Part shown: positions 33,826 through 42,815 of the stretch, one piece after another
Layout of the letters: each line of letters opens with the position of its first letter
How positions within the stretch are numbered: the first letter of the stretch is position 1
DNA from: an uncultured Sphingomonadaceae bacterium
GTDB taxonomy: Bacteria > Pseudomonadota > Alphaproteobacteria > Sphingomonadales > Sphingomonadaceae
Assembly: GCA_947499255.1 (NCBI GenBank)
Contig: CANMNF010000002.1
Span: 818,430 to 882,429 of the forward strand
Direction: 5' to 3'
DNA: 64,000 bases
Notes under the pieces: generated by a model
Database searches by the model: none
What the model saw: only the letters and a program-made list of their open reading frames with translations
What the model was told of the DNA's origin: nothing
Translations under genes and position numbers: made by a program

Positions 33826-35430
33826 ATGGACGCTGCGCCGCTTGAGCTGGCCTTGTGCTCGACCTTTAAGGACGAACCCGTCCTTGATTGCACCATTGGT
33901 GGATTGCTGCGTGATGCAGCGCGCGATTATCCAGGTCATGACGCCCTGATTGAAGGGCAGATGGATGGCACGGCAGGTCGCCGTTGGACCTTTGCCCAAT
34001 TGCTGGCCGAGGCAGAGACGCTCGCCGGCGCTTTGGCGGCGCGTTACGCCAGGGGAGAGCGTATTGCCGTGTGGGCGCCCAATGTGCCGGAATGGGTGGT
34101 GCTGGAATATGCCGTCGCACTGGCCGGGCTAACGCTGGTCACTGTCAATCCGGCGTTTCAGGCGCGCGAACTGGAGTATGTCTTGCGCCATTCACGCGCA
34201 TCAGGCCTGTTTCTGGTCAAAGAGTTTCGTGGCAATCCAATGGCCGATATTGCCGCTAAAGTTGCCGGCGATTTGCCTGATCTGCGCGAAATTGTTGATC
34301 TGCAAGATATGGCGTCGATGCCGGGCGATAAAACTGTGCCTTTGCCACAAGTGGGCACGCATGATGCGGCGCAAATTCAGTTCACATCGGGCACGACCGG
34401 CTTTCCCAAAGGCGTATTGTTGTCGCACCGCAATCTGGCAAACAATGCCCGCCTGTTCGTGACGACAGCGCAAGTCGCTCAAGATGAGCCATTCCTTGGC
34501 CTCACACCGTTATTTCACACTATGGGCTGCTCCATGGCGGTTCTGGGCGCATTGCAGGTCCACGCGCCATACATTCCGCTGCTCGCTTTCGATCCGGCTG
34601 CTGCGGTAAAGCTGATTGCGGAAGAAAAAGTCGGCTGTACGATCTGTGTCCCGGTTATGGCGCAGGCATTGATAGAGGCGCAAAAAGCACTTGGCTGTGA
34701 TCTTTCCACTTTGCGCGTGATCGGCGTTGGCGGCGCGATGGTTGCACCCGAATTGGCGAGAGCTGTTCAGGATGTTCTGGGCGCCAGAGTGCTGGTGGCT
34801 TACGGCCAAACCGAAAGCAGCCCGCTGATCACATCGGGGCGCCCGGATGACAGATTTGAAGATATCAGCACCACGGTGGGCCGCCCATGTCTTGGATGCG
34901 AAGTTGGCATCTTTGACCCTATCACCAATCAAGTGGTCCCGGTGCACGTTGTGGGCGAAGTGCGCTCGCGTTCTTATGCGACCATGCTTGGTTACGACAA
35001 TGATCCCGAAGCCACAGCGGAAACGATCGACAAAAATGGCTGGCTGCTTACAGGTGATCTGGGGACGATGGATGAACGCGGCTATGTGAAGATCACAGGC
35101 CGGGTGAAAGAGATGATCATTCGCGGCGGCGAAAACCTGTTCCCGGCGGAAATCGAAAATGTGTTGATGGAGCATTCCGATGTCGCCGAAGCGGCCATTG
35201 TCGGCGTGCCCGATGCCAAATGGGGTGAAGCTGTGGCGGCGTTTATTCGGCCCGTTGCAGGCGCGCAGATGGACGCCAAAAGCTTGACCGCGCATTGCCG
35301 CGCGCAGCTTTCTGGCCCCAAATGCCCCGCTCACTGGACACAGGTAGAAAGCTGGCCACTGACAGGCTCCGGCAAAATCCAGAAATTTGCTTTGCGCGAT
35401 CAATGGGTGAAAGGTGCAGCGGCCAATTGA
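33826..35430 (+). CDS. Acyl-CoA synthetase (AMP-forming)
   Basis: A 534-residue ANL-superfamily ligase that activates a carboxylate to acyl-AMP then acyl-CoA. A3 P-loop: IQFTSGTTGFPKGVLLSH; A5: VLVAYGQTESSPLI; A7/A8: GWLLTGDLGTMDERGYVKITGRVKEMIIRGGENLFPAEIE; A10 lysine: LTGSGKIQKFALR. The sequence type is closest to medium/long-chain fatty-acid or short-chain synthetases with the PGHDALIEGQ-like N-terminus. ATG 33826 follows GGGGAGAGAGAT; the frame opening at 33781 is less likely. Confidence 0.92.
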   Translation: MDAAPLELALCSTFKDEPVLDCTIGGLLRDAARDYPGHDALIEGQMDGTAGRRWTFAQLLAEAETLAGALAARYARGERIAVWAPNVPEWVVLEYAVALAGLTLVTVNPAFQARELEYVLRHSRASGLFLVKEFRGNPMADIAAKVAGDLPDLREIVDLQDMASMPGDKTVPLPQVGTHDAAQIQFTSGTTGFPKGVLLSHRNLANNARLFVTTAQVAQDEPFLGLTPLFHTMGCSMAVLGALQVHAPYIPLLAFDPAAAVKLIAEEKVGCTICVPVMAQALIEAQKALGCDLSTLRVIGVGGAMVAPELARAVQDVLGARVLVAYGQTESSPLITSGRPDDRFEDISTTVGRPCLGCEVGIFDPITNQVVPVHVVGEVRSRSYATMLGYDNDPEATAETIDKNGWLLTGDLGTMDERGYVKITGRVKEMIIRGGENLFPAEIENVLMEHSDVAEAAIVGVPDAKWGEAVAAFIRPVAGAQMDAKSLTAHCRAQLSGPKCPAHWTQVESWPLTGSGKIQKFALRDQWVKGAAAN

Positions 35431-35484
35431 TGCAATTTTCTCAAATTGCGTTACCTTGGCCGCGCACTTTAAGGGGTAATAGCG

Positions 35485-36447
35485 ATGCTTGAGGCACTTT
35501 TATCACTGATCGTTCTGGTCGTGATTTTTCTGGCGATGGGCGTACGGATTGTCCGTCAGGGCTATGTCTATACTGTTGAACGGTTGGGCAAATTTCACCT
35601 TGCTGCGGCCCCCGGTTTCCACTTGCTGATCCCTTTTGTCGACCGTGTCGGGCAGAAGGTGAACATGATGGAGCAGGTGCTCGATATTCCCGGTCAGGAG
35701 ATTATCACCAGAGATAATGCCATGGTTGGCGTGGATGCGGTGGTCTTCTTTCAAGTCCTGGAAGCGGGCAAAGCGGCTTACGAAGTATCCAACCTTTACA
35801 ACGCGATCATGGCGCTCACGACAACGAACCTTCGTACCGTGATGGGTTCTATGGACTTGGATGAAACCTTGTCCAAACGCGATGAGATCAATGCGCGCCT
35901 GCTTGCCGTGGTGGATCATGCCACCTCACCTTGGGGCGTGAAGATCACACGTGTTGAGATCAAGGATATCCGCCCCCCGGTTGACATTTCCGAGGCAATG
36001 GCCCGACAGATGAAGGCGGAACGTTTAAAACGTGCCGAGATCCTTGAGGCCGAAGGCGACCGCGCGTCAGAAATCCTGCGCGCCGAAGGCTCCAAACAAT
36101 TCGCCATCCTCGAAGCGGAAGGTCGCCGCGAAGCCGCTTTCCGTGATGCCGAAGCGCGTGAACGTGAAGCCGAGGCAGAAGCCAAAGCCACCGAAATGGT
36201 CTCCGAAGCGATTGCCGATAGCGGCGCGACTGCGATCAATTATTTTGTGGCGCAGGAATATACCAAAGCTGTCGCACAGTTCGCGAACAGCCCTAATGCC
36301 AAAACTATCCTGTTCCCGGTTGAAGCGACGCAGCTTATCGGCACGCTTGGCGGTATTGGCGAATTGGCGAAAGAGGCGCTACGCGATCACGGCTCACCAA
36401 CACCGCCCGCCACAGGTTCCAGCGTTCCGCGCAGTGGAGGCCGCTAA
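35485..36447 (+). CDS. SPFH/band-7 membrane protein (QmcA/stomatin type)
   Basis: A 320-residue protein anchored by one N-terminal helix (LLSLIVLVVIFLAMGVRIV). The SPFH domain follows (GYVYTVERLGKFHLAAAPGFHLLIPFVDRV; VEIKDIRPPVDISEAM). Then comes a long alanine/glutamate coiled coil (about residues 175-235) and the flotillin-like tail. The family forms large membrane microdomain cages and modulates membrane proteases. The stop overlaps the ATG of the NfeD gene by one base, the usual pairing of these two families. Confidence 0.92.
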   Translation: MLEALLSLIVLVVIFLAMGVRIVRQGYVYTVERLGKFHLAAAPGFHLLIPFVDRVGQKVNMMEQVLDIPGQEIITRDNAMVGVDAVVFFQVLEAGKAAYEVSNLYNAIMALTTTNLRTVMGSMDLDETLSKRDEINARLLAVVDHATSPWGVKITRVEIKDIRPPVDISEAMARQMKAERLKRAEILEAEGDRASEILRAEGSKQFAILEAEGRREAAFRDAEAREREAEAEAKATEMVSEAIADSGATAINYFVAQEYTKAVAQFANSPNAKTILFPVEATQLIGTLGGIGELAKEALRDHGSPTPPATGSSVPRSGGR

Positions 36448-36896
36448 TGGATTGGCTCGACAACGTAGAACCGCATTACATCTGGATCGCCATCGGCTTG
36501 TTTCTAGGCGCAGCGGAAATCCTTGTGCCCGGCATGTTCCTGCTGTGGCTGGCAGCGGCGGCTTTGATCACGGGCATCCTTACCTGGACTTTGCCGATTG
36601 GCGTTCCATTGCAGATCGTCATTTTCGCGGTGATGTCTATCGCTGCGGTATTTTTGGGCCGCAACTATATCCGCCGCAATCCTGTCCACGAAGTCGATCC
36701 CATGATGAACAAACGCGGCGCGCGCCTTGTCGGGGAGATAGCTTTGCTGGTTCAACCCATCGTGGGCGGCACAGGCCGGGTAAAGCTGGGCGATAGCGAA
36801 TGGATCGCCCGCGGACCGGATATGACCGATGGTGAACGTGTGCGGATTATCGGTACAGAAGGCGCGATCTTGTTGGTCGAACCAATCGCTGATTAA
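36447..36896 (+). CDS. NfeD-family membrane protein (short form)
   Basis: A 149-residue protein with three or four helices (ILVPGMFLLWLAAAALITGIL; PLQIVIFAVMSIAAVFLG) and a C-terminal OB-fold (LVQPIVGGTGRVKLGDSEWIARGPDMTDGERVRIIG). This is NfeD1b/YbbK type without the ClpP-like protease domain. It partners the preceding SPFH protein; the one-base overlap suggests coupling. Confidence 0.92.
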   Translation: MDWLDNVEPHYIWIAIGLFLGAAEILVPGMFLLWLAAAALITGILTWTLPIGVPLQIVIFAVMSIAAVFLGRNYIRRNPVHEVDPMMNKRGARLVGEIALLVQPIVGGTGRVKLGDSEWIARGPDMTDGERVRIIGTEGAILLVEPIAD

Positions 36897-36905
36897 GCGA
36901 CCAAA

Positions 36906-37847
36906 TCAGGCGGCAGTCTGCTCACCAGTAAAGCGCCCTTGGCGGCGATATTGCACCATCCAGCGATCCAGAAACAGCGATAGTGGCCGCACTTTCACGC
37001 CCAGCCTATCAAGCTGAGCAGCACCCGGCGTTGCAGCACTGCCTTCTTTTAACATGGCCAATTGATCGGAATTGAGCGGGGACATCGGCATCATCGCAAC
37101 AAGCGCCGCGACACTATCAGGCATTGGCAACATCGTTCGCTTGCGCCGCTGCGCTTTGGCGATCGCTTCGTAAATCTCAATCATTGACATCGCGACAGGG
37201 CCGGCGGCCTCATAGGTTTTGCCGCCATGCTTGCCCGGGTTCTCAAGCGCATTGCCGACCGCTTCTGCAAGGTCACTAACGATAACCGGCTGCAGCTTCG
37301 ATTGAGCGCCAAACACCGGAATGACAGGCAAGCTTTTCACCATCTGCGCGAACATCGGCACAAGCCCCTCTTCCTCGCCAGCAACGGCGGAAGGGCGCAA
37401 AATGGTGGCCTTCGGGAATGCGGCAAGGACACGCTCTTCACCTTGGCCCTTGGTGGAATAGTACCCGCCCTCTTTCTGCGCATCGGCACCAATGGCCGAC
37501 ATGTAAACAAATGCCGTCGCTCCGCCATCAGCTGCACTTTGCGCCGCATAGGCAGCACCATCGGCTTGCAAGGCTTTCTGGTCTGCACCAAACGTACCAA
37601 CCAGATAAACCACTGCATCAGATCCCGCGACACAAGCGGCGATGCTTTCCTTCTTGCGCACATCGCAACGGGCAAATTGCAATTGGCCCAAATTGGCCAG
37701 CGGTTTGAGCCCAAAAGCTTGTTCAGGATGGCGCGAGGCAATGCGCAACCGCGCACCGCGCTCAAGCAAATCTTGCGCGACATGGCTGCCGATAAATCCG
37801 CTGCCACCGATTATCGTGACAAGCTTGTTTTCGAGCGATGAGGTCAT
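36906..37847 (-). CDS. NAD(P)-binding NDUFA9-like atypical SDR
   Basis: A 313-residue Rossmann protein: VTIIGGSGFIGSHVAQDLLERGARLRIASRHPEQ gives the nucleotide loop and an Arg/His preferring NADP. The Tyr-x3-Lys is GYYSTKGQGE, and ATILRPSAVAGEEEGLV follows. The pattern matches complex I NDUFA9-like proteins, which in mitochondria stabilise complex I and bind NADPH; a similar role in alphaproteobacteria is inferred. ATG 37847 (GGAAGAC upstream) is preferred to the frame opening at 37985. Confidence 0.9.
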   Translation of the reverse strand: MTSSLENKLVTIIGGSGFIGSHVAQDLLERGARLRIASRHPEQAFGLKPLANLGQLQFARCDVRKKESIAACVAGSDAVVYLVGTFGADQKALQADGAAYAAQSAADGGATAFVYMSAIGADAQKEGGYYSTKGQGEERVLAAFPKATILRPSAVAGEEEGLVPMFAQMVKSLPVIPVFGAQSKLQPVIVSDLAEAVGNALENPGKHGGKTYEAAGPVAMSMIEIYEAIAKAQRRKRTMLPMPDSVAALVAMMPMSPLNSDQLAMLKEGSAATPGAAQLDRLGVKVRPLSLFLDRWMVQYRRQGRFTGEQTAA

Positions 37848-38063
37848 GGCGTCTTCCGCATAGTTTGGGCCAAGGTTTGCATATCCAAGCGCCTTGGCAC
37901 AAGCGCGGCCTTGCGGGCAATTGCAAATGCACCTGGAGCGCGCAAAAACGCACAGGGTAAATTCTGCGCCAGTGCCTCGCAGCAATCATTGACAGCCCCG
38001 CCCACCTGTCCTAATCGCCCGCGCCTCACTTGCATCCCGACACTTCGTGCGGGCCGCGCGAGT

Positions 38064-38150
38064 GCCCAGATGGCGGAATTGGTAGACGCGCATGCTTCAG
38101 GTGCATGTATTCGCAAGGATGTGGAGGTTCGAGTCCTCTTCTGGGCACCA
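38064..38150 (+). tRNA. tRNA-Leu (anticodon CAG)
   Basis: An 87-base class II tRNA. Acceptor gcccaga pairs with tctgggc, the D arm is tggcggaattggtaga, the anticodon arm catgcttcaggtgcatg shows CAG (38098-38100), a long variable arm follows, the T arm is gaggttcgagtcctc, and CCA is encoded at 38148-38150. The 760 bases after it are degenerate and include toxin-antitoxin remnants, so the tRNA may have served as an integration site. Confidence 0.96.
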
Positions 38151-38340
38151 TCGATCTGATGCGTTGAGATACAATGACAAAACGATATGTTTCGAGCACC
38201 CAAACTGGTTTTCCAAACGCTCGTCTCTGCCCACCTTTTCCACTCTCTTTTGGTTCCTGACGGCCTTGAGCGTTTGACTCTAAGTTCGTCCCGAGTCGAT
38301 CTTGATTGGACTTTCGCGGCGGTTTGGCAAAACCATATTC

Positions 38341-38546
38341 TGAGGTCCACGATTGCTTGCTTTCATTAACGCAGCGCATGGCGTGGATCAGCTGTTCGTG
38401 CCGCCAAACTTCGGCCGGCACGAGCTTACGAGAAACCGGAAAAGTGTCTCGTCTATGACCGATACACCCGCTGGTGCATGACATTCAAGCTGAATGAGGA
38501 TGGCGCGTTGCTGGCTATGGATCTGGAGGATTGGCATGAAGCTTAA
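38341..38546 (+). pseudogene. higB-like toxin remnant (frameshifted)
   Basis: Two frames carry pieces of a HigB/RelE-type mRNA interferase. From 38362 in frame 1, FINAAHGVDQLFVPPNFGRHEL matches the family's LNAA-x-LDDLRVPPGNRLE region. After a frame change near 38440-38455, the frame ending at 38546 reads YDRYTRWCMTFKLNEDGALL and MDLEDWHEA, matching the R-x-C-F-x-W-x-DG-DA-x-x-V-x-I-x-DYH end. The beginning of the gene is not detectable. Its last codons overlap the antitoxin remnant, as in intact higBA operons. Assignment is by motif reading only. Confidence 0.6.
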
Positions 38547-38771
38547 GATGCACCCATTGCTCGGCGGCCATGTCTGTCACTGGCTCGATAGCGACATTGC
38601 CGAGTTTGCAGGACAAAGCGTCACCCTCTCACTGCGTATTTCGACGTCTCCCGGCAGGTTCTGAGCACGCTCAAGGGCGGGCGCGTGAGGACGAGGTCAG
38701 AGGCACCAAGTTTGCCAAAGCAGCATGGTAGCTTGCGGCTTTGGGTCGCGCTGCAGAAAGCAGAAAGGTAG
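38536..38771 (+). pseudogene. higA-like antitoxin remnant (frameshifted)
   Basis: The frame from ATG 38536 reads MKLKMHPLLGGHVCHWLDSD, matching HigA/VapI antitoxins (HPGE-x-L-x-E-x-L). It is broken near 38635: the continuing frame reads YFDVSRQVLSTLKGGRV, equivalent to the recognition helix LGVSRxTLSxLLNGR, and later SLRLWVALQKAER, equivalent to the W-L-x-LQ end, stopping at 38771. The antitoxin would have bound the toxin and DNA; here both are dead. The order toxin then antitoxin with overlap is the standard higBA layout. Confidence 0.6.
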
Positions 38772-38910
38772 TGAACCCTAGGACCTCGTTAAAACCCGCC
38801 GACATGTCGACCGGAATGAAACTGGGCGGCTTGCGGTTTGTGCGCTTCTGAAAGGATAAGCCTCAATATTGGCCGTCATTTTCGGTTGAAAGTTTGGCTT
38901 ACTCTCAAAA
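38772..38910. other. Intergenic, no feature
   Basis: A short stretch after the toxin-antitoxin remnant containing no clear frame or hairpin. Confidence 0.3.
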
Positions 38911-39795
38911 TCATTCAAGATCGATCTGAGGTAGCCGGACAGACACCACATCGCGATTGGGCCGACTGATCGCGTAGACTATTCGGTCGTTATCATCTGG
39001 CGCGAACGCAAATGCCTGACCTTCGAAAGGAACCGCAATCGTGGCGATATGTTCAAGCACTGAACCAGCTTCTGGCAGGCGCAGTGCATAAAGTTCGGGC
39101 CGGCCGTGCCCCGATAGGTAGAGCAGGCCATCTGGCCCAAAGGCGCCGCCCGAGGCAGAATAGGGTGCCATGCGCGAAAGGACGCTGTCTGGAAGAATGT
39201 ATCCGCCAATTCGCTGCCATTCCTCGTCATAGCGCACGATCTGGGTCCAGCGATGATCGCGACCAGGCGTGCCGCCCTTTTCGTCATACTCGGCAAAGCC
39301 GGCCCAGTTCGAACCCTCATATCTGTCCAGCCAGGTTAGAGAACCCGGAACGGTGCCGAAGCTATGGCTATCCAGATGTTCAAGCGTCACTGGATCGAAA
39401 CGCTCGATGCTGCTTGTCATCGGCAGGGCGGGGAAGTTCGAATGTGCGCAAATCAGCGCTGCGTCGCGCAATTTACAGCTGTTGAGGTGCACAAACGGTC
39501 CCCCACGTTCGCCACGCCATTGGTTGACCACCTCGCCTGTTGCACGATCGTACCGCCCAATTGCATAGTTCACGATGGCATAGAAATGATGTGGTCCTAC
39601 CGCCGCGCCCTGTCCTGCTTCGGTGGCTGGATACCGGGCGATTTCTTCCGCAGTCAATTGAAGGATTTCGGCAGCGCTCTGGGGCGCCGCGCTTTGCGAA
39701 GCCACCCCCACTGGCGCCATCAAACCCAGAAGCGCGGCGAACAGTTTAAAACTGCGCACTGGCGCCAATCCAGTAAGTCCGGCCAAAACGCGCAT
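38911..39795 (-). CDS. Exported beta-propeller-like protein
   Basis: A 294-residue exported protein. A signal peptide (FKLFAALLGLMAPVGVASQSAA) precedes repeated strands with aromatic/acidic motifs, e.g. HHFYAIVNYAIGRYDRATGEVVNQW, SSIERFDPVTLEHLDSHSFG, GAFGPDGLLYLSGHGRPELYALRLPEAG and AFAPDDNDRIVYAISRPNRDV. This is typical of six- or seven-bladed propellers (esterase- or lactonase-like), but no catalytic residues are identifiable. Its start overlaps the end of the upstream TonB receptor by up to 50 bases; AGGAGG abuts ATG 39795, so GTG 39759 is also possible. The overlap suggests one transcript and a linked role with the receptor. Confidence 0.65.
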   Translation of the reverse strand: MRVLAGLTGLAPVRSFKLFAALLGLMAPVGVASQSAAPQSAAEILQLTAEEIARYPATEAGQGAAVGPHHFYAIVNYAIGRYDRATGEVVNQWRGERGGPFVHLNSCKLRDAALICAHSNFPALPMTSSIERFDPVTLEHLDSHSFGTVPGSLTWLDRYEGSNWAGFAEYDEKGGTPGRDHRWTQIVRYDEEWQRIGGYILPDSVLSRMAPYSASGGAFGPDGLLYLSGHGRPELYALRLPEAGSVLEHIATIAVPFEGQAFAFAPDDNDRIVYAISRPNRDVVSVRLPQIDLE

Positions 39796-42379
39796 CCTCC
39801 TGTAAAAATTGTCTGTTTGGTCCCGTCACCTCGGTGCGGCCGCTGTCGAAAAGATTATTTACTTCGCCGATCAAAGTGAGATTGGGTGTGATGGCAAGGC
39901 GAACTTGCGCATCGACGATCTCGCGCTTTTCCCAGAACTCATCGCGATTCGAATTGTCCGGTACGACCGTATCGATGAACGACCCGGTATAGCTATAAGA
40001 CAGGCGCGCTTCGAAGCCCTCAATCGCATAAAATGCAATCGCATTGGCGACCCATTCAGGCTGCTGCAAATAGCTGATTTCGCGCGTTCCACCTGCAGAA
40101 AGCGGCACGTTGAACTCGCCTCCAATGTAAGTTGCGTTCAAGTTAATTCCAAAGCCGTCCAGAGGGGCAGGCAGGAAATAGAACCGTTGTTGCACTTGCG
40201 CTTCTACCCCGAACAGGTTGGCGCTTTGGGCATTTTCTGGCTGCGTTACATCTGCAACAACACTGGTTCCATCAGTCAATGTGACGTTGACGTCCGGTGT
40301 TGTTACCGTGAATATCTCATTGGATATGTCCTTGTAGAAAACACCGACACTGATGAGGCCTTCGCGCATGTAATATTCAACCGCTGCGTCAAAATTGTCA
40401 GAAAGTCGCGGGTCGAGGTCGGGGTTTGAGCGGCTGACCGTAGTTCCTGCTCCATCAGAGCTAATGGATTCGCCCCGTGTCAGTGAGGAGATATCGGGCC
40501 TACCGATGGTGCGCGAATAGGCCGCACGTAGCACAACATTGGAATTTGCTTCGTAACGCAGCAACACGCTGGGCAAATAATTGGTGTAGTCCCCTTCGAT
40601 GATTGCCGATGGATTTGTACCGGCAAAATCGGTGTTCTCGATTCTGAGCCCGCCATTGATCAAGAACGGACCCATCTCGAAATTGGCCATCACATATCCA
40701 GCGAGAATGTCTTCCTGCGCTGTCGTGATGTTGCTTGCATCGGTGGTTTGCTGAAACCGTGCCCGGTTATCGTCAAACGCTGACAAAGCGGCAGCGCTGT
40801 CTATCCGGAAGGGAAAACGTGACCCGTCCTGCAGAATTTCGTCGCTCAATGAATTGTCGACCACTTCTGACAGGCGGTAGACATCGCCATCGCGTGGGCG
40901 AAACCGCTGAAACGCGAATTGCTCGGTGCGTTCGGTATTGCGATAAAGCCCGCCAGCTGAAACAGTCAGCTCACCACTTCCTGCGTCAATCACGTAATCG
41001 AGATCGCTTGTCACCTGCCACAAGTCTTCTTCAAGGGTCCGGTCAAGCCTTGTCGTCCCGCCGCGATTTGGCAAGCTGACATAGTTTGCCGGATCGAAAA
41101 AAGCGTCAGGATCAAGGGGCTGAATTTGCGGGAAGAATGTGTTGGTTGTGACCCTTGCGGCAAAAGCAGTATCAGCATCGGTCTGAAAGGTTTCGGTCGA
41201 TTCAGGATTATCAAGCTCGGCTCCTGAATAAGACACCTGGTTGCGCCAGCGCAGCGCATCGCTAACCTGCCAATCGAGCTGGGCCTGCGTGTTGTAGATC
41301 GTGCGATCAATAACGAACCGACCAAGGCCCACAATTCCAAACCCATCTTCGGTCGTGATGGAGGTGGCATTTTGCGACGCTATCGTATCCGGCTCGTTGG
41401 AACCCGTACCGGTCCCCAGCTCATAGCGGAATTCGTCGCGACGCTCGTCATCATTGAACTCGGTGTAAAGGCCGCTCAATGTGAATGCGATATTCTCATT
41501 GGGGCGCCATTCGAATTTGGCATTGGCACCGATCCGCTCTCGTGTGTTGTTATAGAAGAACTGACGGTTGTTGGTAGCCACCACAATGCCATTGCCGTTG
41601 CCAAGCCCGACATTGACGCCGGCATCGTTAAACTCGGTGTAGTCCGCGTCGTCGGTTTCAAGCTGCGGCACTTCGAAATTGCGTATTGAATAGTCGCCGG
41701 CAATAACGATCCCGAATTGCTCATCAGCTCCAAACCGATGAGAAAGCGCTGCATTGATACGGAAAGGTTGTTCTTCCGATCCCGGCCCACCGTCCAGAGT
41801 GCCGCCTTGGCCCGTCTGTTCATGAAAGCCAAGAAAAGCCTCACCCCGAAGCGTCGTACGGTTCTGTTCGGCGAACGCGCTGCGCGTAATGATATCGATG
41901 GTGCCACCAATAGCGTTTGGATCCATCGCAGCGGTCGGCGTCTTGACCACGTCAAGCTGGCGCAGCAGAGAAGCTGAGATGATGTCGAGCGGAACCGTGC
42001 GATCACCGCGTTCGGGCGATGCGAGGATCGCGCCATCAACGGTCACGCGGTTATAGGTCGATGGAAGGCCGCGAATGACCGGGAAGCGCGCCTCGCCCTG
42101 ATCGTTCTGGATTGAGACACCTGGCAAACGGCGAAGCACAGCAGCTGTGTTGAGGTCGGGAAGCCGTCCGATGTCATCCTGGCTAGCAACATCGACGATG
42201 CGTTTGTCTTCGCGCTTCGCCTCAATCGCCCGTGTTTGGGCGAGCGCCTGTCCCGTCACGATGATCTGGTCGTTTTGAGCCTCATCGCTCATGTTTCCGT
42301 CTTGTGCGTATACTGGCGAGGTTGCCGCGCAAGTCGCACCTGCGAGCAAAATCGTCTTCCACGAAACCTTAAAACGCAT
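39746..42379 (-). CDS. TonB-dependent receptor (Caulobacter/Xanthomonas type)
   Basis: An 877-residue outer-membrane receptor. Signal peptide MRFKVSWKTILLAGATCAATSPVYA; a TonB-box-like DQIIVTGQ near residue 38; then the plug domain (IGRLPDLNTAAVLRRLPGVSIQNDQG; FPVIRGLPSTYNRVTVDGA; DPNAIGGTIDIITR). A 22-strand barrel with many TonB_dep_Rec repeats follows, ending in an aromatic F. The plug sequence belongs to the TIGR01782-like sphingomonad group, many of which import plant or cell polymers. Location suggests purine or nucleotide ligands but nothing in the sequence proves it. ATG 42379 follows AGGAGATAAG. Confidence 0.9.
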   Translation of the reverse strand: MRFKVSWKTILLAGATCAATSPVYAQDGNMSDEAQNDQIIVTGQALAQTRAIEAKREDKRIVDVASQDDIGRLPDLNTAAVLRRLPGVSIQNDQGEARFPVIRGLPSTYNRVTVDGAILASPERGDRTVPLDIISASLLRQLDVVKTPTAAMDPNAIGGTIDIITRSAFAEQNRTTLRGEAFLGFHEQTGQGGTLDGGPGSEEQPFRINAALSHRFGADEQFGIVIAGDYSIRNFEVPQLETDDADYTEFNDAGVNVGLGNGNGIVVATNNRQFFYNNTRERIGANAKFEWRPNENIAFTLSGLYTEFNDDERRDEFRYELGTGTGSNEPDTIASQNATSITTEDGFGIVGLGRFVIDRTIYNTQAQLDWQVSDALRWRNQVSYSGAELDNPESTETFQTDADTAFAARVTTNTFFPQIQPLDPDAFFDPANYVSLPNRGGTTRLDRTLEEDLWQVTSDLDYVIDAGSGELTVSAGGLYRNTERTEQFAFQRFRPRDGDVYRLSEVVDNSLSDEILQDGSRFPFRIDSAAALSAFDDNRARFQQTTDASNITTAQEDILAGYVMANFEMGPFLINGGLRIENTDFAGTNPSAIIEGDYTNYLPSVLLRYEANSNVVLRAAYSRTIGRPDISSLTRGESISSDGAGTTVSRSNPDLDPRLSDNFDAAVEYYMREGLISVGVFYKDISNEIFTVTTPDVNVTLTDGTSVVADVTQPENAQSANLFGVEAQVQQRFYFLPAPLDGFGINLNATYIGGEFNVPLSAGGTREISYLQQPEWVANAIAFYAIEGFEARLSYSYTGSFIDTVVPDNSNRDEFWEKREIVDAQVRLAITPNLTLIGEVNNLFDSGRTEVTGPNRQFLQEDARFGRTYWIGASAQF

Positions 42380-42551
42380 CTGCTTATCTCCTGATCGAAG
42401 CCAGCTGCTTCGAAGGCCTAGCTAATGAGGTCAGGCTACAAGGCAGTGACCAAACGGCGTCAGGGACAAGACGATTATCGGACTATTGTGTGACCGACTT
42501 GGTGATTTTCTGGATAGAAGGTGTCGTCAGACCAAATGCGCTCGATGCAGG

Positions 42552-42567
42552 GGGCGGGGCTGCTCAG
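42552..42567. repeat. 16-bp sequence shared with upstream of the second TonB receptor
   Basis: gggcggggctgctcag at 42552-42567 recurs exactly at 45696-45711, 33 bases before the second TonB receptor start. Here it lies 173 bases upstream of the first receptor, in opposite orientation relative to the gene. Chance is possible in GC-rich DNA of this length. Confidence 0.35.
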
Positions 42568-42728
42568 CCAAGGCTTCGCGATCCCCGGGCTTTGCAACCC
42601 GGTTGAGAATTCTCACCTTGCATTTCGACGCCCAACGCTAGCTCGACAATCGCCAGACCTATAAAGTAGCCCGCTCAGCCGCATTGGCTGAGTGGCGAAA
42701 CCTCGTGGCCTGAGTTGGACGTGGGCAA

Positions 42729-42806
42729 GGGCGAATCGCGTCAAGCGGAGGCGATTCGCCCTGAGACTGGTAGCTTTGAGACTGGTAGCTTTGAAATTGG
42801 CAGCGC
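42729..42806. repeat. Hairpin and 15-bp tandem repeat between receptor and PRT genes
   Basis: An 11-bp inverted repeat (gggcgaatcgc 42729-42739 with 42751-42761, 11-base loop) is followed by tgagactggtagctt at 42762-42776 and 42777-42791 and a degenerate third copy at 42792-42806. The region lies in the intergenic space after the phosphoribosyltransferase stop. The hairpin lacks a T run on either strand, so it is not an obvious terminator. Confidence 0.8.
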
Positions 42807-42815
42807 TGCCGAGCG

